From Phycomyces nitens (Eukaryota; Mucoromycota; Mucoromycetes; Mucorales; Phycomycetaceae): a stretch of DNA of 64,000 nt. A model generated the notes under the pieces. It saw only the letters and a program-made list of their open reading frames with translations, was not told where the DNA came from and did no database searches. The translations under genes and the position numbers were made by a program. The stretch covers positions 6,572,001-6,636,000 of the forward strand of contig JAHRBC010000001.1 in assembly GCA_022702545.1 (NCBI GenBank). The letters are read 5' to 3'. Shown in pieces: positions 24,186-36,100 of this stretch (its first letter is position 1; the number at the start of each line of letters is the position of its first letter).

Positions 24186-25304
24186 TACATTGTTTTTATA
24201 TCTATATATCAAGTCCTCTTTGTATACAAAAGGAGAGTCTAAACTATCATCAGCCTGGTGCTGATACATCTTTTCCAAAGAAAAAATTACCCATAGCATG
24301 TATACAAGCCATTTGCTAATCCGCCAATAAATATCCACTTACATAGTCCAATTAGGTTATTGAATGAACATCAACTATAGCATTGAAAGTATCAAGTTGT
24401 CGTTTGCCAGGATCAACAAGAATGCCTAAACCTAATTGCCTGCACTAGAATCTCTTGTAAAAGTACTATTAAGGCGCTTTCCACCACACATCTCAGCCAG
24501 TCGGGGAAAAAAGGAAGGTGTGAGCCGATTGATTAATTTAGTAACTAAGTTGTCTATTATGGTAGCTCAATTACTATATATAGTAGGTATTTTCCATAAT
24601 GAGAATCTCAAAAATCAATGTTGTCAGAATATAAAAGGATTTTGTGCTTTATTTCTAGGCCAATAATATGTTTAATAATAAATATCCGCTCTCAATTGTG
24701 TTCTTTATCTTTTTCTTCTTCTAATCAAACAAGATGCAGTAACATCTTGTGGTCATCATCGATAAATATAATTCGCCTCTTGTCAACCTTTACCATGATC
24801 TTTGAATATTTGAAAAATGTAAGATTCAAAGCAATTTTTTTTGTCTGGAAGGCAGTGTGGACTTGCAGTGGGATTAGTAGCCAGAGAAGACTTTGCTAGA
24901 AAAAAACGATTGTTTTTTCGCGTAGGGTTGGAGGCAAACGTCCCAATGTTACTGGTGTTATGATGATCCGGGAGCATCATTCATTGGGTTTGTTCTCTTG
25001 CCACGGCCAGACATTCATTTACCATTAAACTAATTCATCGTATCTCTGTTTTTATTATCTCTCTCTCTCTTGTATTCACTTGAAACCATATAATTCTACA
25101 TGATCAAACTTACGTCCTAATCGCTTTTGGAAACATTATCAAATCCTTGATATAACGGTCGCTCAATACTATGATATGGATGTATACATGTTCTTGGAGT
25201 TTTATCAATGTACACATACGGCTGGACAATATATATATATATATAAATAATGCTACATATCCGAATAATAAATAATCAACCCGTTATTGGGATATATTGA
25301 TCAT
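24186..25304. other. Intergenic spacer
   Basis: AT-rich DNA between the converging ends of the RING gene and the decayed ORF. Short ORFs (for example 24436-24666 and 24618-24899) overlap each other and show no domain or splice support. A TA run is at about 25231-25245. Nothing else seen. Confidence 0.55.
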
Positions 25305-26580
25305 TCAATTCGATATTATTTGGAAGTACATCACCGCTCTTATAAAGATCAATAACAAAGCGCCAGCGACGGGATAGGTACAAGCTCTGCGGCTCTGCGG
25401 CTCTGACACCTCTTCTGGTTCCAGAGACACCACGTCTCCGTATCTGTGTAATGCATCAAGAATATCAAAGTAGTCCACATAATCTGGTACATACAACAGC
25501 CAAAACGTCTTTTCATTATCCATAGTCTTCTTAGGCTTTGCTGTCCTTGTGGTCTCTGAAATCAGAGCCTTTTTACTTGTGGTTTTTGGGGACTGGGGTG
25601 GTCCTATAGGCTTGGGTGCATTATCAGCTATTGATATGTGGGTTAAAGTAGAATGTTCGTCTGGTGTGAGTGTCTTGGTAGGATTCAAAGTAATGATGGG
25701 TGCTGGAATTATTTTGGTTTTAAATCCTCATTTGGTGTTGACTTGCTTGAATTCGTTATCTACAGGTTTTGAAACTTCTCCCAGTTTTTCAGATTGTTTC
25801 CCTTTGAGTTGGGCTTTACTGTCTTTATCTTGGTCTTTTTGATATTGTCTGAAACGACAGAAGAAAAGGACGGTTTGATGCTTTGATATATATATTTTGT
25901 GCAGCTTCCGGTGTATTGTGGTGCAAAGTAATTTCAGCATAAGTCATGGATGTCTGTTTGCTTGTCGACTGGTTTTCTTGGACTATCTTTGAAGCCATTT
26001 GTTGTGTGGTTTGGGATATGTCTGGAAGTATCTTTGGAAGCACTTGAAGTGTCTCTTCTGAATCTGTAGAGTTTATAGAGCTTCTTGCCGGAAACGTTTC
26101 TTTATTCACAGTACGAATGGGTACGTTGATGGGCTGTCTAGTAATTTTGTGAGCCGGCGTATACACTGAATCTAAATCTTTTGCTGATGTGTTTTCAATT
26201 AAAGCAAATACTTTATCAATGTCGATTTCCCAGTTGTCTAATTGCTTGGTGTGTATTCTTTCTTCGAATATGGCTCTTTTGATTAATGCAAATTCGGATA
26301 ACCTGTTCCCATTGGCTTTTCGAGAATGTCTAGGTTTATTGATATTTGAGTCTTGGTTTTTGTCCTTTGTATTGTCACAGAACCGTTGTAATGTCTGGTG
26401 CAAATAATCATAATCCTCTGCAACCTTTTGGGTATTGTTCAGTTGATGGGCATTTCTTTGTAGTATACGTTGCTCAATTGTATCTGAATCAAATGCACGA
26501 TCTCTTGAATCCACTGGACCAGTTATGTCGGTAAAAGTATGATTTGAGTTCAAGATGGTCATAGGCTCTCTTGAATTCAT
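25273..26580 (-). pseudogene. Decayed ORF with several frame breaks
   Basis: The first 251 codons (26580-25825) are open and code a polar protein rich in Gln, Asn, Ser and Thr, with a MTYAEITLHHN segment. After that the coding sense moves between frames: a shift near 25850, a TGA at 25730-25728 or a shift close to it, and an 8-bp tandem duplication at about 25385-25404 that disturbs the frame after EEVSEPQS. In the frame beyond the duplication the stretch RRWRFVIDLYKSGDVLPN continues to a TGA near 25275. The part TFWLLYVPDYVDYFDILDAL has the look of an RRM-like or retroelement ORF1 domain. I cannot name the family. Splicing can explain at most one of the breaks, so it is called a pseudogene. 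Confidence 0.6.
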
Positions 26581-27574
26581 TTTGAATTGTATTCGAGCCT
26601 AGAAATGTAGATGCTTCCCTATAGAGAAAGTATTAATAAAATCAGAATTGTGAATAATTAATTGTTCACTTTTGCTACAATGCGACCAATGATAAATGGA
26701 TCTTCTATTACCATTTGACTATCTCGCCACTTCCACTTTGAGATTAACGTGCCAAACCTCAATGATAAGTTATACTGTATCTACTAAAATCACTACTTGA
26801 TAGGCACAAAGTTCTAAACCAAAAATAAAAAGTAAAGGCCTGTAAAAGTGAATATTTGAACAGGTTAGTTTAGCAATTTTATCTAGGATACAAAGGTATT
26901 TTTATTGGCCATAACTTCATTTTATATGTCCTCCGCCTGTTCTGAATCCATTTATAGTGATTTTTGAGATTCTTATCATGGGGAAATCTCTACTATATGT
27001 AGTAATCCAATTACCATAATAAACAATTTAGTTATTAAATTAATCAATCAGCTTATACCTTCCTTTTTTTGCTGACCGACTGAGATGTGTGTGGTGGAGA
27101 CCGCCTCAAGTCTATCTGACTGCCTTTTTAGTCTCAACACGCCACCCTCTTGCTCACAAAATAGCATCCTCCCCAATCCCCAATGAGAATTATAACAATC
27201 TTGCCCTCAAGACCAAACCTCATTTCCAGTCTCATCTTAATCTTTCCAGCCAATCTAAAAAAAACAAACCAATCCATCGCCAACCAAACATTCCAAATCA
27301 ACAAAGCCAAAAAAAATAAGAAGAAGAAGAAGAATTGATGCAATTCAGGACGCAATCTCTTTTATTGCCCGGCTATTCTCAGCAGCCTCCTTGACCCTTC
27401 CAGACTCAAAAATAAAAATAAAAAGAATCCACGCCATCCCGAGATCAACAAGGGCAGCATACTTATAGATAGGTGTATATGATGACGTCGCTCACAGCAC
27501 GCGAAAGGGAAAATATTTTTCATCTTTCGCGCCTCACTGGTTGTCTTTTAACGCCAACGCCCTGAGATTTCCAC
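26581..27574. other. Divergent spacer and promoter of the Arg/Ser-rich gene
   Basis: AT-rich DNA with short shadow ORFs. From 27100 onward it becomes pyrimidine/A-rich, as expected for the leader of the plus-strand gene. A CRE-like TGACGTC is at 27483-27489. No other element recognised. Confidence 0.5.
27483..27489. promoter_or_regulatory. CRE-like TGACGTC site
   Basis: TGACGTCG lies 86-92 nt before the ATG at 27575. ATF/CREB-type bZIP factors bind this core. Role inferred from location. Confidence 0.35.
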
Positions 27575-28426
27575 ATGACGATCATAACCACCAGCACAAC
27601 CACAACTGAAGGCTTTGTCAATAGAATCTACACCTTTGATAAACCTGTGAATCTGGATGCGATCAAGAGTATCATTCGACAACAGGTCGAGAACCAACGG
27701 CTAAAGAGACCTCATATAGCATGTGGTCTGTACACCAATCCTCCGGCCAACCCTTACAAGCACTGTCTGCCGTCTCCACCCACAGAGTCAGTTGGAGAAA
27801 AGGCAGTAAAAAGGATAGGCGATCTGATGGTTGAGCCACAGGATAAGAAAGAGAGTGATGCATTCCAAATGTTAAACGAAACAGAAATCCAGGACAAGAT
27901 CAAAGCATTAGAAGAAGAGAAACACGCCCTATTTCAACACCTCAAAACCCTCTTATCCAGCCAGGGCTCACAAAAGAAGTCATCTATAGAACCAGCACTT
28001 GAATCAAAGCAAGATCCAAAATCACCGGGGAGTCACGTACGGTCGAGTAGCCGAGACAGTGTTAATAGCCGAAAGAGTCGCTCAAGAAGTGTCAGCCATC
28101 CAGACTACAGATTCACAGCGTCTCGGTACACGCCGTACAAGTCGAACCATCGACAAGATTTCTTTGACAGAACTCGGAATTACGACAGACGACCTTACCA
28201 TCTTCCTCACATACCTACTCTTCCAGATACACAACTCTTAACCCACCATGCCTTACTCACCATGCCTTATCTGGTATGTGGATATCTTTCTTCCAACCCT
28301 AGTTGCTCATCTTTTTTCCACAAGTCTCGTCGAATGTCCTCTTACTCTACCTCAAGACCACTTGAATCTGTTAGACTCCCGTTTAGATCTTCTCGGGGGT
28401 TTGATAGACATACTTCTAGATATTGA
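27575..28426 (+). CDS. Arg/Ser-rich coiled-coil protein, unassigned
   Basis: Single-exon ORF, 283 aa. The N-terminus has a conserved-looking block (FVNRIYTFDKPVNLDAIKSI, then QQVENQRLKRPHIACGLY). A short coiled coil (DKIKALEEEKHALFQHLKTL, about 109-128) follows, then a basic Arg/Ser region (SRDSVNSRKSRSRSVSH) and a Tyr/Arg/Ser tail ending FDRHTSRY. Such RS-type tails are common in nuclear RNA-processing or chromatin-associated factors, so a nuclear role is likely but unproven. No intron is needed: removing the only GT-AG candidate near 28274-28305 would break the frame. I do not assign a family. Confidence 0.65.
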   Translation: MTIITTSTTTTEGFVNRIYTFDKPVNLDAIKSIIRQQVENQRLKRPHIACGLYTNPPANPYKHCLPSPPTESVGEKAVKRIGDLMVEPQDKKESDAFQMLNETEIQDKIKALEEEKHALFQHLKTLLSSQGSQKKSSIEPALESKQDPKSPGSHVRSSSRDSVNSRKSRSRSVSHPDYRFTASRYTPYKSNHRQDFFDRTRNYDRRPYHLPHIPTLPDTQLLTHHALLTMPYLVCGYLSSNPSCSSFFHKSRRMSSYSTSRPLESVRLPFRSSRGFDRHTSRY

Positions 28427-28995
28427 CCAAAGTAAATCCCACACCAAAAATCAAACATATACACCCTACAAATACACTACAAAGAGATGTATATAGAGAG
28501 AGATGTATATACATATCCACATACATACATACATATCTACATACATACATACATACACCCATACACATACATTCACACGCACACATACACGCACACGCAC
28601 ACACATCTATATCTATATTATATTATACGCATATGTAATGTATATAGAAAGAGAGGGAGGAAGAAAAGAAAAGTACCTCGTGTGCCTTGTTTTTTCTTGC
28701 CAAAAATATATATATACATGAAGTTTGTAGATGGGCGAGTGGATTGTGGACCTAAACAGATACAAATACATGCGCTACATTAAAGGCACATATGCACATC
28801 TATCTGCATATACAGACACGCGCGCGCGTATACACGCCCACAAAGCGCATTTTGCGTGTATATATATATATTATATATTACCATTATCAACCTCTTCTCG
28901 AGATAGCAAGGTAGGTGCGATAAGATGCTATATATATATATAAAAGAACATTTAAAGTAGTGATACATGTTGCAATTGCTTTAAAAAAAAAACTC
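28427..28995. repeat. ACATACAT-type and TA/CG microsatellites in convergent spacer
   Basis: The convergent 3' ends of two genes flank an ACATACATAC/CACACG repeat zone (about 28500-28605), TA runs (28856-28878, 28928-28942) and a short CGCGCG run near 28819. The small Cys- and Tyr/Thr/His-rich ORFs here are repeat translations only. Confidence 0.75.
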
Positions 28996-30241
28996 CTAAT
29001 TCTTGAAAAACTTCTTGTGCTCAGATACAGGAGTCAACAATGTGTTTTTGGTCAAGGCAGCCTCTAGGTTACCAAGTGCCACCATTTCCATCTTCTTTTG
29101 GGATTCTTTGGTGAATGTTCCAATGTGGGGAAAAATAACCGATCTGGAATGGGCCAAGAGTCCTGGGTGCACGGTTGGCTCGCCCTCAAAAACATCCAGG
29201 CCGGCAGACACGACCTTTCCAGACTCGAGTGCATTGACCAAGGCATCTTCACAAATGACCTTGCCTCGTGCCGTGTTTACCAAAACGACGCCATCTTTCA
29301 TGAGCGTAAATTCACGGTAGCTGATGAGTGAGGTTGTTTCCTTGTTCAAAGGAACACTGATAGAAATAATGTCCGAAGTTCTGAGCAAAGTCTCAAAATC
29401 AACCCATGTAGCATTATACTTTTCTTCGGCTAAACAAACATCCTTTCAGATTTCTGTATTCTGGTCTTTATGAACTTACTCTTCTTATCAAGAGGTGTGC
29501 GGTTATGGTATATGATGTTCATCTCGAACCCAGACATGCGCTTGGCAATCGTCTTTCCAATGCCTCCCATGCCAAGAATGCCCAGGGTCTTGCCCTCGGG
29601 ATCAATTCCCATAGCCATTCCATGTCTCCAGCGGCCTATTTGATGAATGTCAGTCAAATGACGTCCAGCACTAAATTCATCCTTTTATGTCCATTTTTTA
29701 CCTGAACGGATATTTTCCGAAGCTTGGTTAGCATTACGACAGCAACTGAGGATTAATAGTACTGCAATATCTGCAGTTGCCTGGACGTGCCCAAGAATCA
29801 CCGGTTATTTATGAGTGCGATTACTGGACCATTAAACTTACAGCATCGACAGCAGTGGGGGTATTGGAGACCATGATGTTGCGGGCCGCACAGGCAGCTA
29901 CATCAATAGAGTCATAGCCAGCAGCACAAAATGTAATGAATCTCAAACTAGATCCACCAAAAGAATTCACATGAATTATTATTCTGATTCCATCAAGAGT
30001 ATATGGCTACATACGCTCCGGGAAGATGGTCGATAAGTTCCTTGTCGAATACACCTGTCACGGCGTGCGATTCGGAAGAATGATAAATTGCAGTGACGTC
30101 CTTGTATTTTTCAGAGCAGTCCTTAAAGAAGTCCTGTCTTGAGCGAGATGTACAATAGGTAATCTTGTGGGTCTTTTGGAGTTCCTTGAGATAATCGTCT
30201 GCAAAAGAGACACAGCCAACAATAAGAGCAGTAGGAGACAT
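28996..30241 (-). CDS. D-2-hydroxyacid dehydrogenase (glyoxylate/hydroxypyruvate reductase type)
   Basis: Model: complement(28996-29429, 29480-29635, 29702-29780, 29842-29947, 30015-30241), 333 aa. NAD(P)-dependent enzyme reducing 2-keto acids such as glyoxylate or hydroxypyruvate to D-2-hydroxyacids. The Rossmann loop LGILGMGGIGK lies at about residues 150-160. The catalytic trio is visible: Arg in NTARGKV, Glu in DVFEGEP and His in FPHIGT. The N-terminal catalytic subdomain starts MSPTALIVGCVSF, with GAGYDS-like FCAAGYDSIDV. The length is normal for the family. There is no targeting sequence and no SKL tail, so it is probably cytosolic. Exact substrate cannot be read from sequence. Confidence 0.93.
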
Positions 30242-30785
30242 TTTTTTGGAGAAAGAAATGATAACGGGAAGAAAGATGAACAAGATATACCTTTTAATTA
30301 TTTTTATAAGCCGATTGCATCTCACCTACGAGATGCGTACAAGAGATTTATGATGGGAGTACAGCCAAATGAACTGCATTGACTAGAAGCTTTTGTCAAG
30401 ACAGCTATCAGAGACACTCGGGATAATAGACGTAGAGATTGTCAGACTTTAAGAGTATGATGAATTGTATGTGTGTGTGTATATATAAAAAAACAAATCT
30501 TAAATTGAGCCAAAAGCATCATACATGATAAATAATAATACAGGACTGGTTTTGTGTTACAAGAATAAGAGTGGCAATAATAGGTGGAATTAATAAAGGT
30601 TACTGGGGGGGGGGGGGGGGGGGGATAACCAAGGGTACAAAAAGGGTGCATAATGTGTATTTATATTTTATAATGTAATGTGGGTGTAAATATGAAGGGA
30701 TGTGGTGGAGAATAATATACAGCCAGCTTTTTTAGAGAAATAGACTGCAATTGAACAAAAAAAAGGTGGGATGGTTGAATGAGAT
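30242..30785. other. Spacer with G20 tract
   Basis: This lies between the start of the dehydrogenase and the stop of the BAR-SH3 gene, both on the minus strand. It holds a G20 homopolymer (30605-30624), a TG run at about 30470-30480 and otherwise AT-rich DNA. No gene seen. Confidence 0.6.
30605..30624. repeat. G20 homopolymer
   Basis: Twenty consecutive G on the plus strand. In the sense of the BAR-SH3 transcript this is C20, some 160 nt past its stop codon. Length may carry sequencing error. Confidence 0.8.
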
Positions 30786-32870
30786 TTATGACCGTGCAAT
30801 TCCAGTGGCTATGAGGGCCTCAGTTGTTGCTCTGCAGAGTTCTTTGCTACGTGAGGGTACTGGAGGTGGAGGAAATCTATGGCCGGTTGATAATGTGAGT
30901 CCATCTGACAATGAACTCAAAGGCCTGGGAGGTGCTTGAGAGGACATGGTAGGGTCTGGCAGGTTATTATTATTATTATTGTTGTTGTTGTTGTAATTAT
31001 TATTATTATTATTAGAAAGCACATTGGGGGCAGGCGATATCTCCACAGTGTGTCGTGGGGAATCGTTGGTATTGACAGCCAGACTGATGGTATGGTCTGA
31101 GATGGAGTCTTTGGGCATTAAAGGGGTTGTAGTGACAGTGGCTTGGGTGGGGTCAGATGAGTGCGGGGCCTGAGAGCAGTGTGTGGGTGTATTTGGCTCA
31201 TCAGATGGATTTTCGACTGGTGTGGTATGAGCTGATTTACAAGGCACAAGAGGAGGAGGGGTTTCACAAGTCGGTTCTGTATAATTGACAGGGAATATTC
31301 CGCGTCGTCCGTCGATTTCGCCCAGCCACCAGCCATCGTCTACCGCGTTGAGGACTCGTATGATGTCTCCCGTTCGAAGCGTCAATTCGTCTTGGTTCTC
31401 TCCATCAAAAGAAAAGGTCACTCTACGAAGAACGTCTGGGGTTGCTAATAGAAAATGAACAATAAATAACAATAATAGCATTAATAATTTAGCTCGAGGC
31501 TAAATTGTTATTTGGTTAGTACCTTGAGGGGCTGGTGAATGAAGGGAAGGAACAATAGATGTCTCGCCGGCTTCTTCACACTCTGAACTCTCTAGACTCG
31601 GCTGTTTATTTTGGAATCTAATGTCGTGTATTCCGGAAAAGCTGGATCCTTTGGAGATGTCCGAATGACTTGCGTCGCTGCCACTAAGATTGGTGGCTGT
31701 TGATCTGTGCGACTTTGCGTACCCAGTGTGGTCGTAGTTGGCGTAACCATTGTCGGCTGGCATAGGCCAATCTTTACGGAGACTCTCGATGGTCTCGAGG
31801 GACTTGAGATGGTAAGAGTATTGGGCTTCTAGCAGGATACGGAGTTCGCTAAGGTACACCCCCTGGTAATATTGCAATTAATAAATTATATATAAATATA
31901 ATAATGAAACTGACTAGTGGTAATATACCTCAAATTCTTCAATCTCCACCATCTTGTTGATCAAATTGTGCTTTGTTTCTTCGTATTTCATTTTGGCTGT
32001 TTGGTATTCCTGTTCCCATTCTAGTTTCTCTTTCTTTGCCTTGTTCACACGAGTCTGTTTGGCGTCATGGTCCAGTCGTCTGGACTCGAGTTTCTTCTTG
32101 AGCGAGCTATACTCTTTGAATAACCGGAGTCCTCCGTTGAGCATGGCAATATAGCGATCCTTGAGGACACTAGAAAGCTCAGCCTGAAAAACCGATATTT
32201 GCTTCTCCGTCTCACCCATTTTTGCCATGACAGCACCTAGAATTAGGAGATCAGCCCACTGGCTCAAAAACACTGCCAATAATCATTACCAAGGTCAGAG
32301 AGATCGTCGTGTGCGGCGCCATAGTTCGACAGGCTCTGTCCAAAGGTCTCCATTGCCGTCATTTTCGTTTTGTTGTCTTCAGGCGACACCTTTCTCTTGG
32401 ACAAATACACGTGTGTTAACTGGGCGACATTATAGAGCATCTCGAACCCCGCCCGTCTCTTTTCTGTCTCACTTTGCATGCGTTGGAAATCATCTGTCTG
32501 CAAGGTTGCTTTTGCGGCCCCAAGACGCTCTCCCGTCCACTAAAAATACATCCAGAACACGTGTGAGTAACCAGACCATCTGTGTTGTAAGACGTATATA
32601 TATACAGTCAATGGGAATAGCGATCAAAGAAACAAGAGAGATAAAGTGTTTGAGACATATAGTTATGTTTTTCAGGAGAAAAAAACCAAAAAACCAAAAA
32701 AACCAAAAAAAAAACATAATATATGCATATAAAGATGCACAGACACCTTTAAGAAATCAACCCAAATATAATGATAATAGTCATAAAGATCAAGAGTATA
32801 TGTTTATAGGCAACAGATGGATGAAATATTGCTCTCTTACCTGCTTGAGCTTCACGAAGCTTTTGATCAT
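30786..32870 (-). CDS. BAR-SH3 membrane-curvature protein
   Basis: Model: complement(30786-31444, 31523-31862, 31929-32236, 32290-32539, 32841-32870), 528 aa. An N-terminal BAR domain (about 1-235) starts MIKSFVKLKQWTGERLG and has long charged helices (LKKKLESRRLDHDAK, KAKKEKLEWEQEYQ). A Ser-rich linker precedes an SH3 domain (about 315-370) with VTFSFDGENQDELTL, the paired Trp in DDGWWLGEIDGR and GIFPVNYTE. A Pro/Asn tail follows, with a poly-Asn run. BAR-SH3 proteins bind curved membranes and recruit actin or endocytic partners with proline motifs. The 10-codon first exon matches the start of such BAR domains, which fixes the ATG. A small uORF ends directly before it. Divergent with the V-ATPase a gene. 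Confidence 0.92.
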
Positions 32871-32957
32871 TTAGCAGATTCGATAGAGAGGAACAAGAAG
32901 AGGTAGGAAAACAAGAGGAACAAGTACAATAAACAGTAAGACAACCAAGTCGAACAT
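32871..32957 (-). promoter_or_regulatory. uORF abutting the BAR-SH3 start
   Basis: An ATG at 32957 opens a 28-codon frame whose TAA directly precedes the main ATG (TAAATG). The peptide is mostly Leu, Val, Pro and Phe because the leader is CT-rich. It could lower translation or allow reinitiation. The transcript start is unknown, so it may not always be in the mRNA. Confidence 0.45.
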
Positions 32958-33130
32958 TTTGAATTTAAATTGGAACAATCCGCAAACGTCATAAGTCAGT
33001 CACACCATTAAGCTGCCCCACCAACCCAGAATCCTGCAACCAAGAATATAATATTTTTATATATATATATATTTATATATATACATATTACGCCTTTCTC
33101 AATTGACCACCTTATTTTCATAGATATACC

Positions 33131-36100
33131 ATGGCCTCCCTATTCCGCTCAGAGGAAATGTCGCTCATTCAGATCTACATTCCGTCTGAAGTGGCCCATT
33201 CATGCATAGCTGAGCTAGGTGAGCTTGCAATGGTCCAGTTTATCGATGTAGGCATCACTTAATATAAAGCTGTATATAGAATATTGCACTCAAAAAATAA
33301 GAATGATAAAAATAGCTTAATCCAGACCTCAACCCATTTCAAAGACACTATGTTGCCCAAATCAGAAGACTCGATGCCATGGAGCGCCAATGTCGTTCGT
33401 ACCTTTTTATATTTATATGCTACAACCAGACTCAAGAGTGTTTTTTTCTAGGCTTTCTTCAAGCACAGATAGAAAGTGATGGCATTCCTATTCAGTCACT
33501 CGAAAATCCACAAACTACACGTGCACGTTCTGCTCAACAGGTCGATGACCTTGAGGAAACTCTTGAGCGCCATGAAAGTCGAATGACAGAGATGAATGCC
33601 TCGTACGAATCCCTGCAACACCGCTTCCTGCAACTCACCGAACTCCGGCATGTCTTGGGTGAGTCCGAGACTTTCTTCAGACAGGCATGTTGGACTGGGC
33701 TATATGATGACCATTGTCTTCTTTTTTTTCTGACGAGTGGCCAGACACGCCTTCTTTAAATGATCATAGGCAGAGGCGAGGGACAGAAGGCAGGCCATTG
33801 ATACACTCGACGATACTGCCCCATTGCTAAACAGCACCTCTGATATTTCATTGTTGGACATGAGCTCTATTCACCTAGGACATGTGACTGGTGTCATTGA
33901 TCGCTCAAAAGTGTCTACCTTTGAACGGGTGCTGTGGCGCTCGCTGCGTGGAAACTTGCTCATGTATTCTGTGGAGATAGAAGACATGTCGAGCGAGAGA
34001 TCGACCGAGAAAAATGTGTTTGCTATTTTTGCACATGGTCTGCAGGTTGTCAATAAAATCAGAAAAATATCCGAAGGTCTGGGTGGGACCTTGTACGATG
34101 TTGCTGATGAATCTGACAAGCGCAGAGACACAATCATCGATGTCGTCTCTCGTCTAGAAGATCTCTCTACTGTCCTCACCAATACAGAAAAGACCCGCCA
34201 GACTGAGCTGGCCAACATTTCCAAGCATCTGGCTGCATGGACAACAATGGTTCGCAAGGAAAAGGCAACCTTTCACATCATGAACCTTTTGATCTATGAT
34301 CCAGATCGCAAGTGCATGATAGCCGAAGGGTGGTGTCCAACCACCAATATCCACATCATCAAAGCTTCACTTCGCGAGACTGTCGTAAGGAGCACCAGCT
34401 ACATTTGAACCCTACAGATCCCTAATAATCCCTAATAATCCCTAATAATCCCTACAGGCTGCATCTGGTACAAATCTATCCTCCATCCTTACGCCAATCT
34501 CTACTCGTGCAGCACCACCAACATACCATCGTACCAATCGTCTCACTCTAGGTTTCCAATCAATCATTGATGCGTATGGAATTGCCCGTTACCGTGAAGT
34601 CAATCCTGGACTATTCACCATTGTCACCTTTCCATTCTTGTTTGCTGTCATGTTTGGTGATATTGGACATGGCTTCCTATTGTTCCTCTTTGCCCTTTAT
34701 CTTGTCCTAAACGAAAAAAAGCTGGCATCCAACAAAGGCGAGATATTCTCCATGTTCTTTAGTGGGCGATACATGATGCTGTTGATGGGCATCTTTTCCA
34801 TCTTTACTGGAATCATTTACAACGACATCTTTTCTCTGTCTCTTTCTCTTGGAAAGTCTGGGTTTGACTGGCCTAGCCACAACGGCACTGAACCTGTTGA
34901 GGCCCACCCAAATGGACACGTTTATTCTTTTGGATTTGACCCTGTAATTATTCTATATAGCATGGCTTGTTTGTGGCAAACAATCGGTATCCCTAAAAAA
35001 AAAGAAGCCCAAGGCCCATTAACCTTGTTACTACTTGTAGGCCTGGCATGGGTCAGAGAACTTTTTGCTGTTCTCCAACTCTTACAAGATGAAGCAGGCC
35101 ATCATTCTGGGGGTTTTTCATGTAAGAGATTCTCCCTCCCCTCCTCCTCCAAAAGACATTCTAGTACTGACCAGGATATCTAGATGTCATTTGCCATTTG
35201 TCTCAATGTGTTCAACCATGTATACTTTGGGAAAAAGGAGTTTGTGTGGCTGGAGTTCCTTCCTCAGATCTTGTTTATGGAATCCATCTTTGGATATCTT
35301 GTGTTCTGCATCCTGTACAAATGGAGTGTGAACTGGTGGGAAGTCGGTCAAGATGGACTTCTTCTCCGAAATGCACCACCCAATCTACTAAATATGCTGA
35401 TCTACATGTTCTTGAGCCCAGGAAAAGTCGATCCAAAAGAGCAATTGTACCCAGGACAGGTCAATATAACCAATTCCTGCCTTTAATTTCTGCTTACCTG
35501 ATCGTCTCTAGGGCCCCTTGCAAGCTGTGTTGATCTTTATTGCCTTGATATGTGTGCCCTGGATGTGGTTCGCAAAGCCATTCTATCTCAAGAAGCAGCA
35601 CCAAAAGTATCGGTACACAACGGTGGCCAATGATGAAAATGACAATACCTCGGCAGAGTTTGACCATGAGATGGCTGAGGAAGAGGTAAGGACGTTTAAA
35701 GGAGACAAGATGTAAATTTGGTTAGTTTGAATTTAGTGAAATGATGATTCATCAAACTATTCACACCATTGAGTTCTGCCTCAACTGCATATCCAACACT
35801 GCATCATATCTTCGTCTCTGGGCACTATCCTTGGCACATGCCCGTGAGTAGAATGTCATTAGAGAGAGAGAGAGAGAGAGAGAAAAATGATACTAAGGAA
35901 CCTATAGAATTGTCGAGTGTGCTGTGGGATATGACGCTCAAGATCTGGTTCAACCTAACTGGATTTTGGGCCGTGGTTGGCCTGGTGATTGGTTTCTCAA
36001 TGTGGTTTGTTTTGACTATTGGAATCTTACTTGGTATGGAAGGTCTGTCAGCCTTTCTCCACGCTCTTCGTCTGCATTGGTAAGTTTAAATGTTTATTTT

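Noticed and set aside
24436..24899. Two overlapping plus ORFs after the RING gene
   Set aside because: No splice signals or motifs, and AT-rich composition like the rest of the spacer.
28416..28783. Cys- or Tyr/His/Thr-rich ORFs on both strands
   Set aside because: Simple translations of the ACATACAT microsatellite, with no splice or family support.
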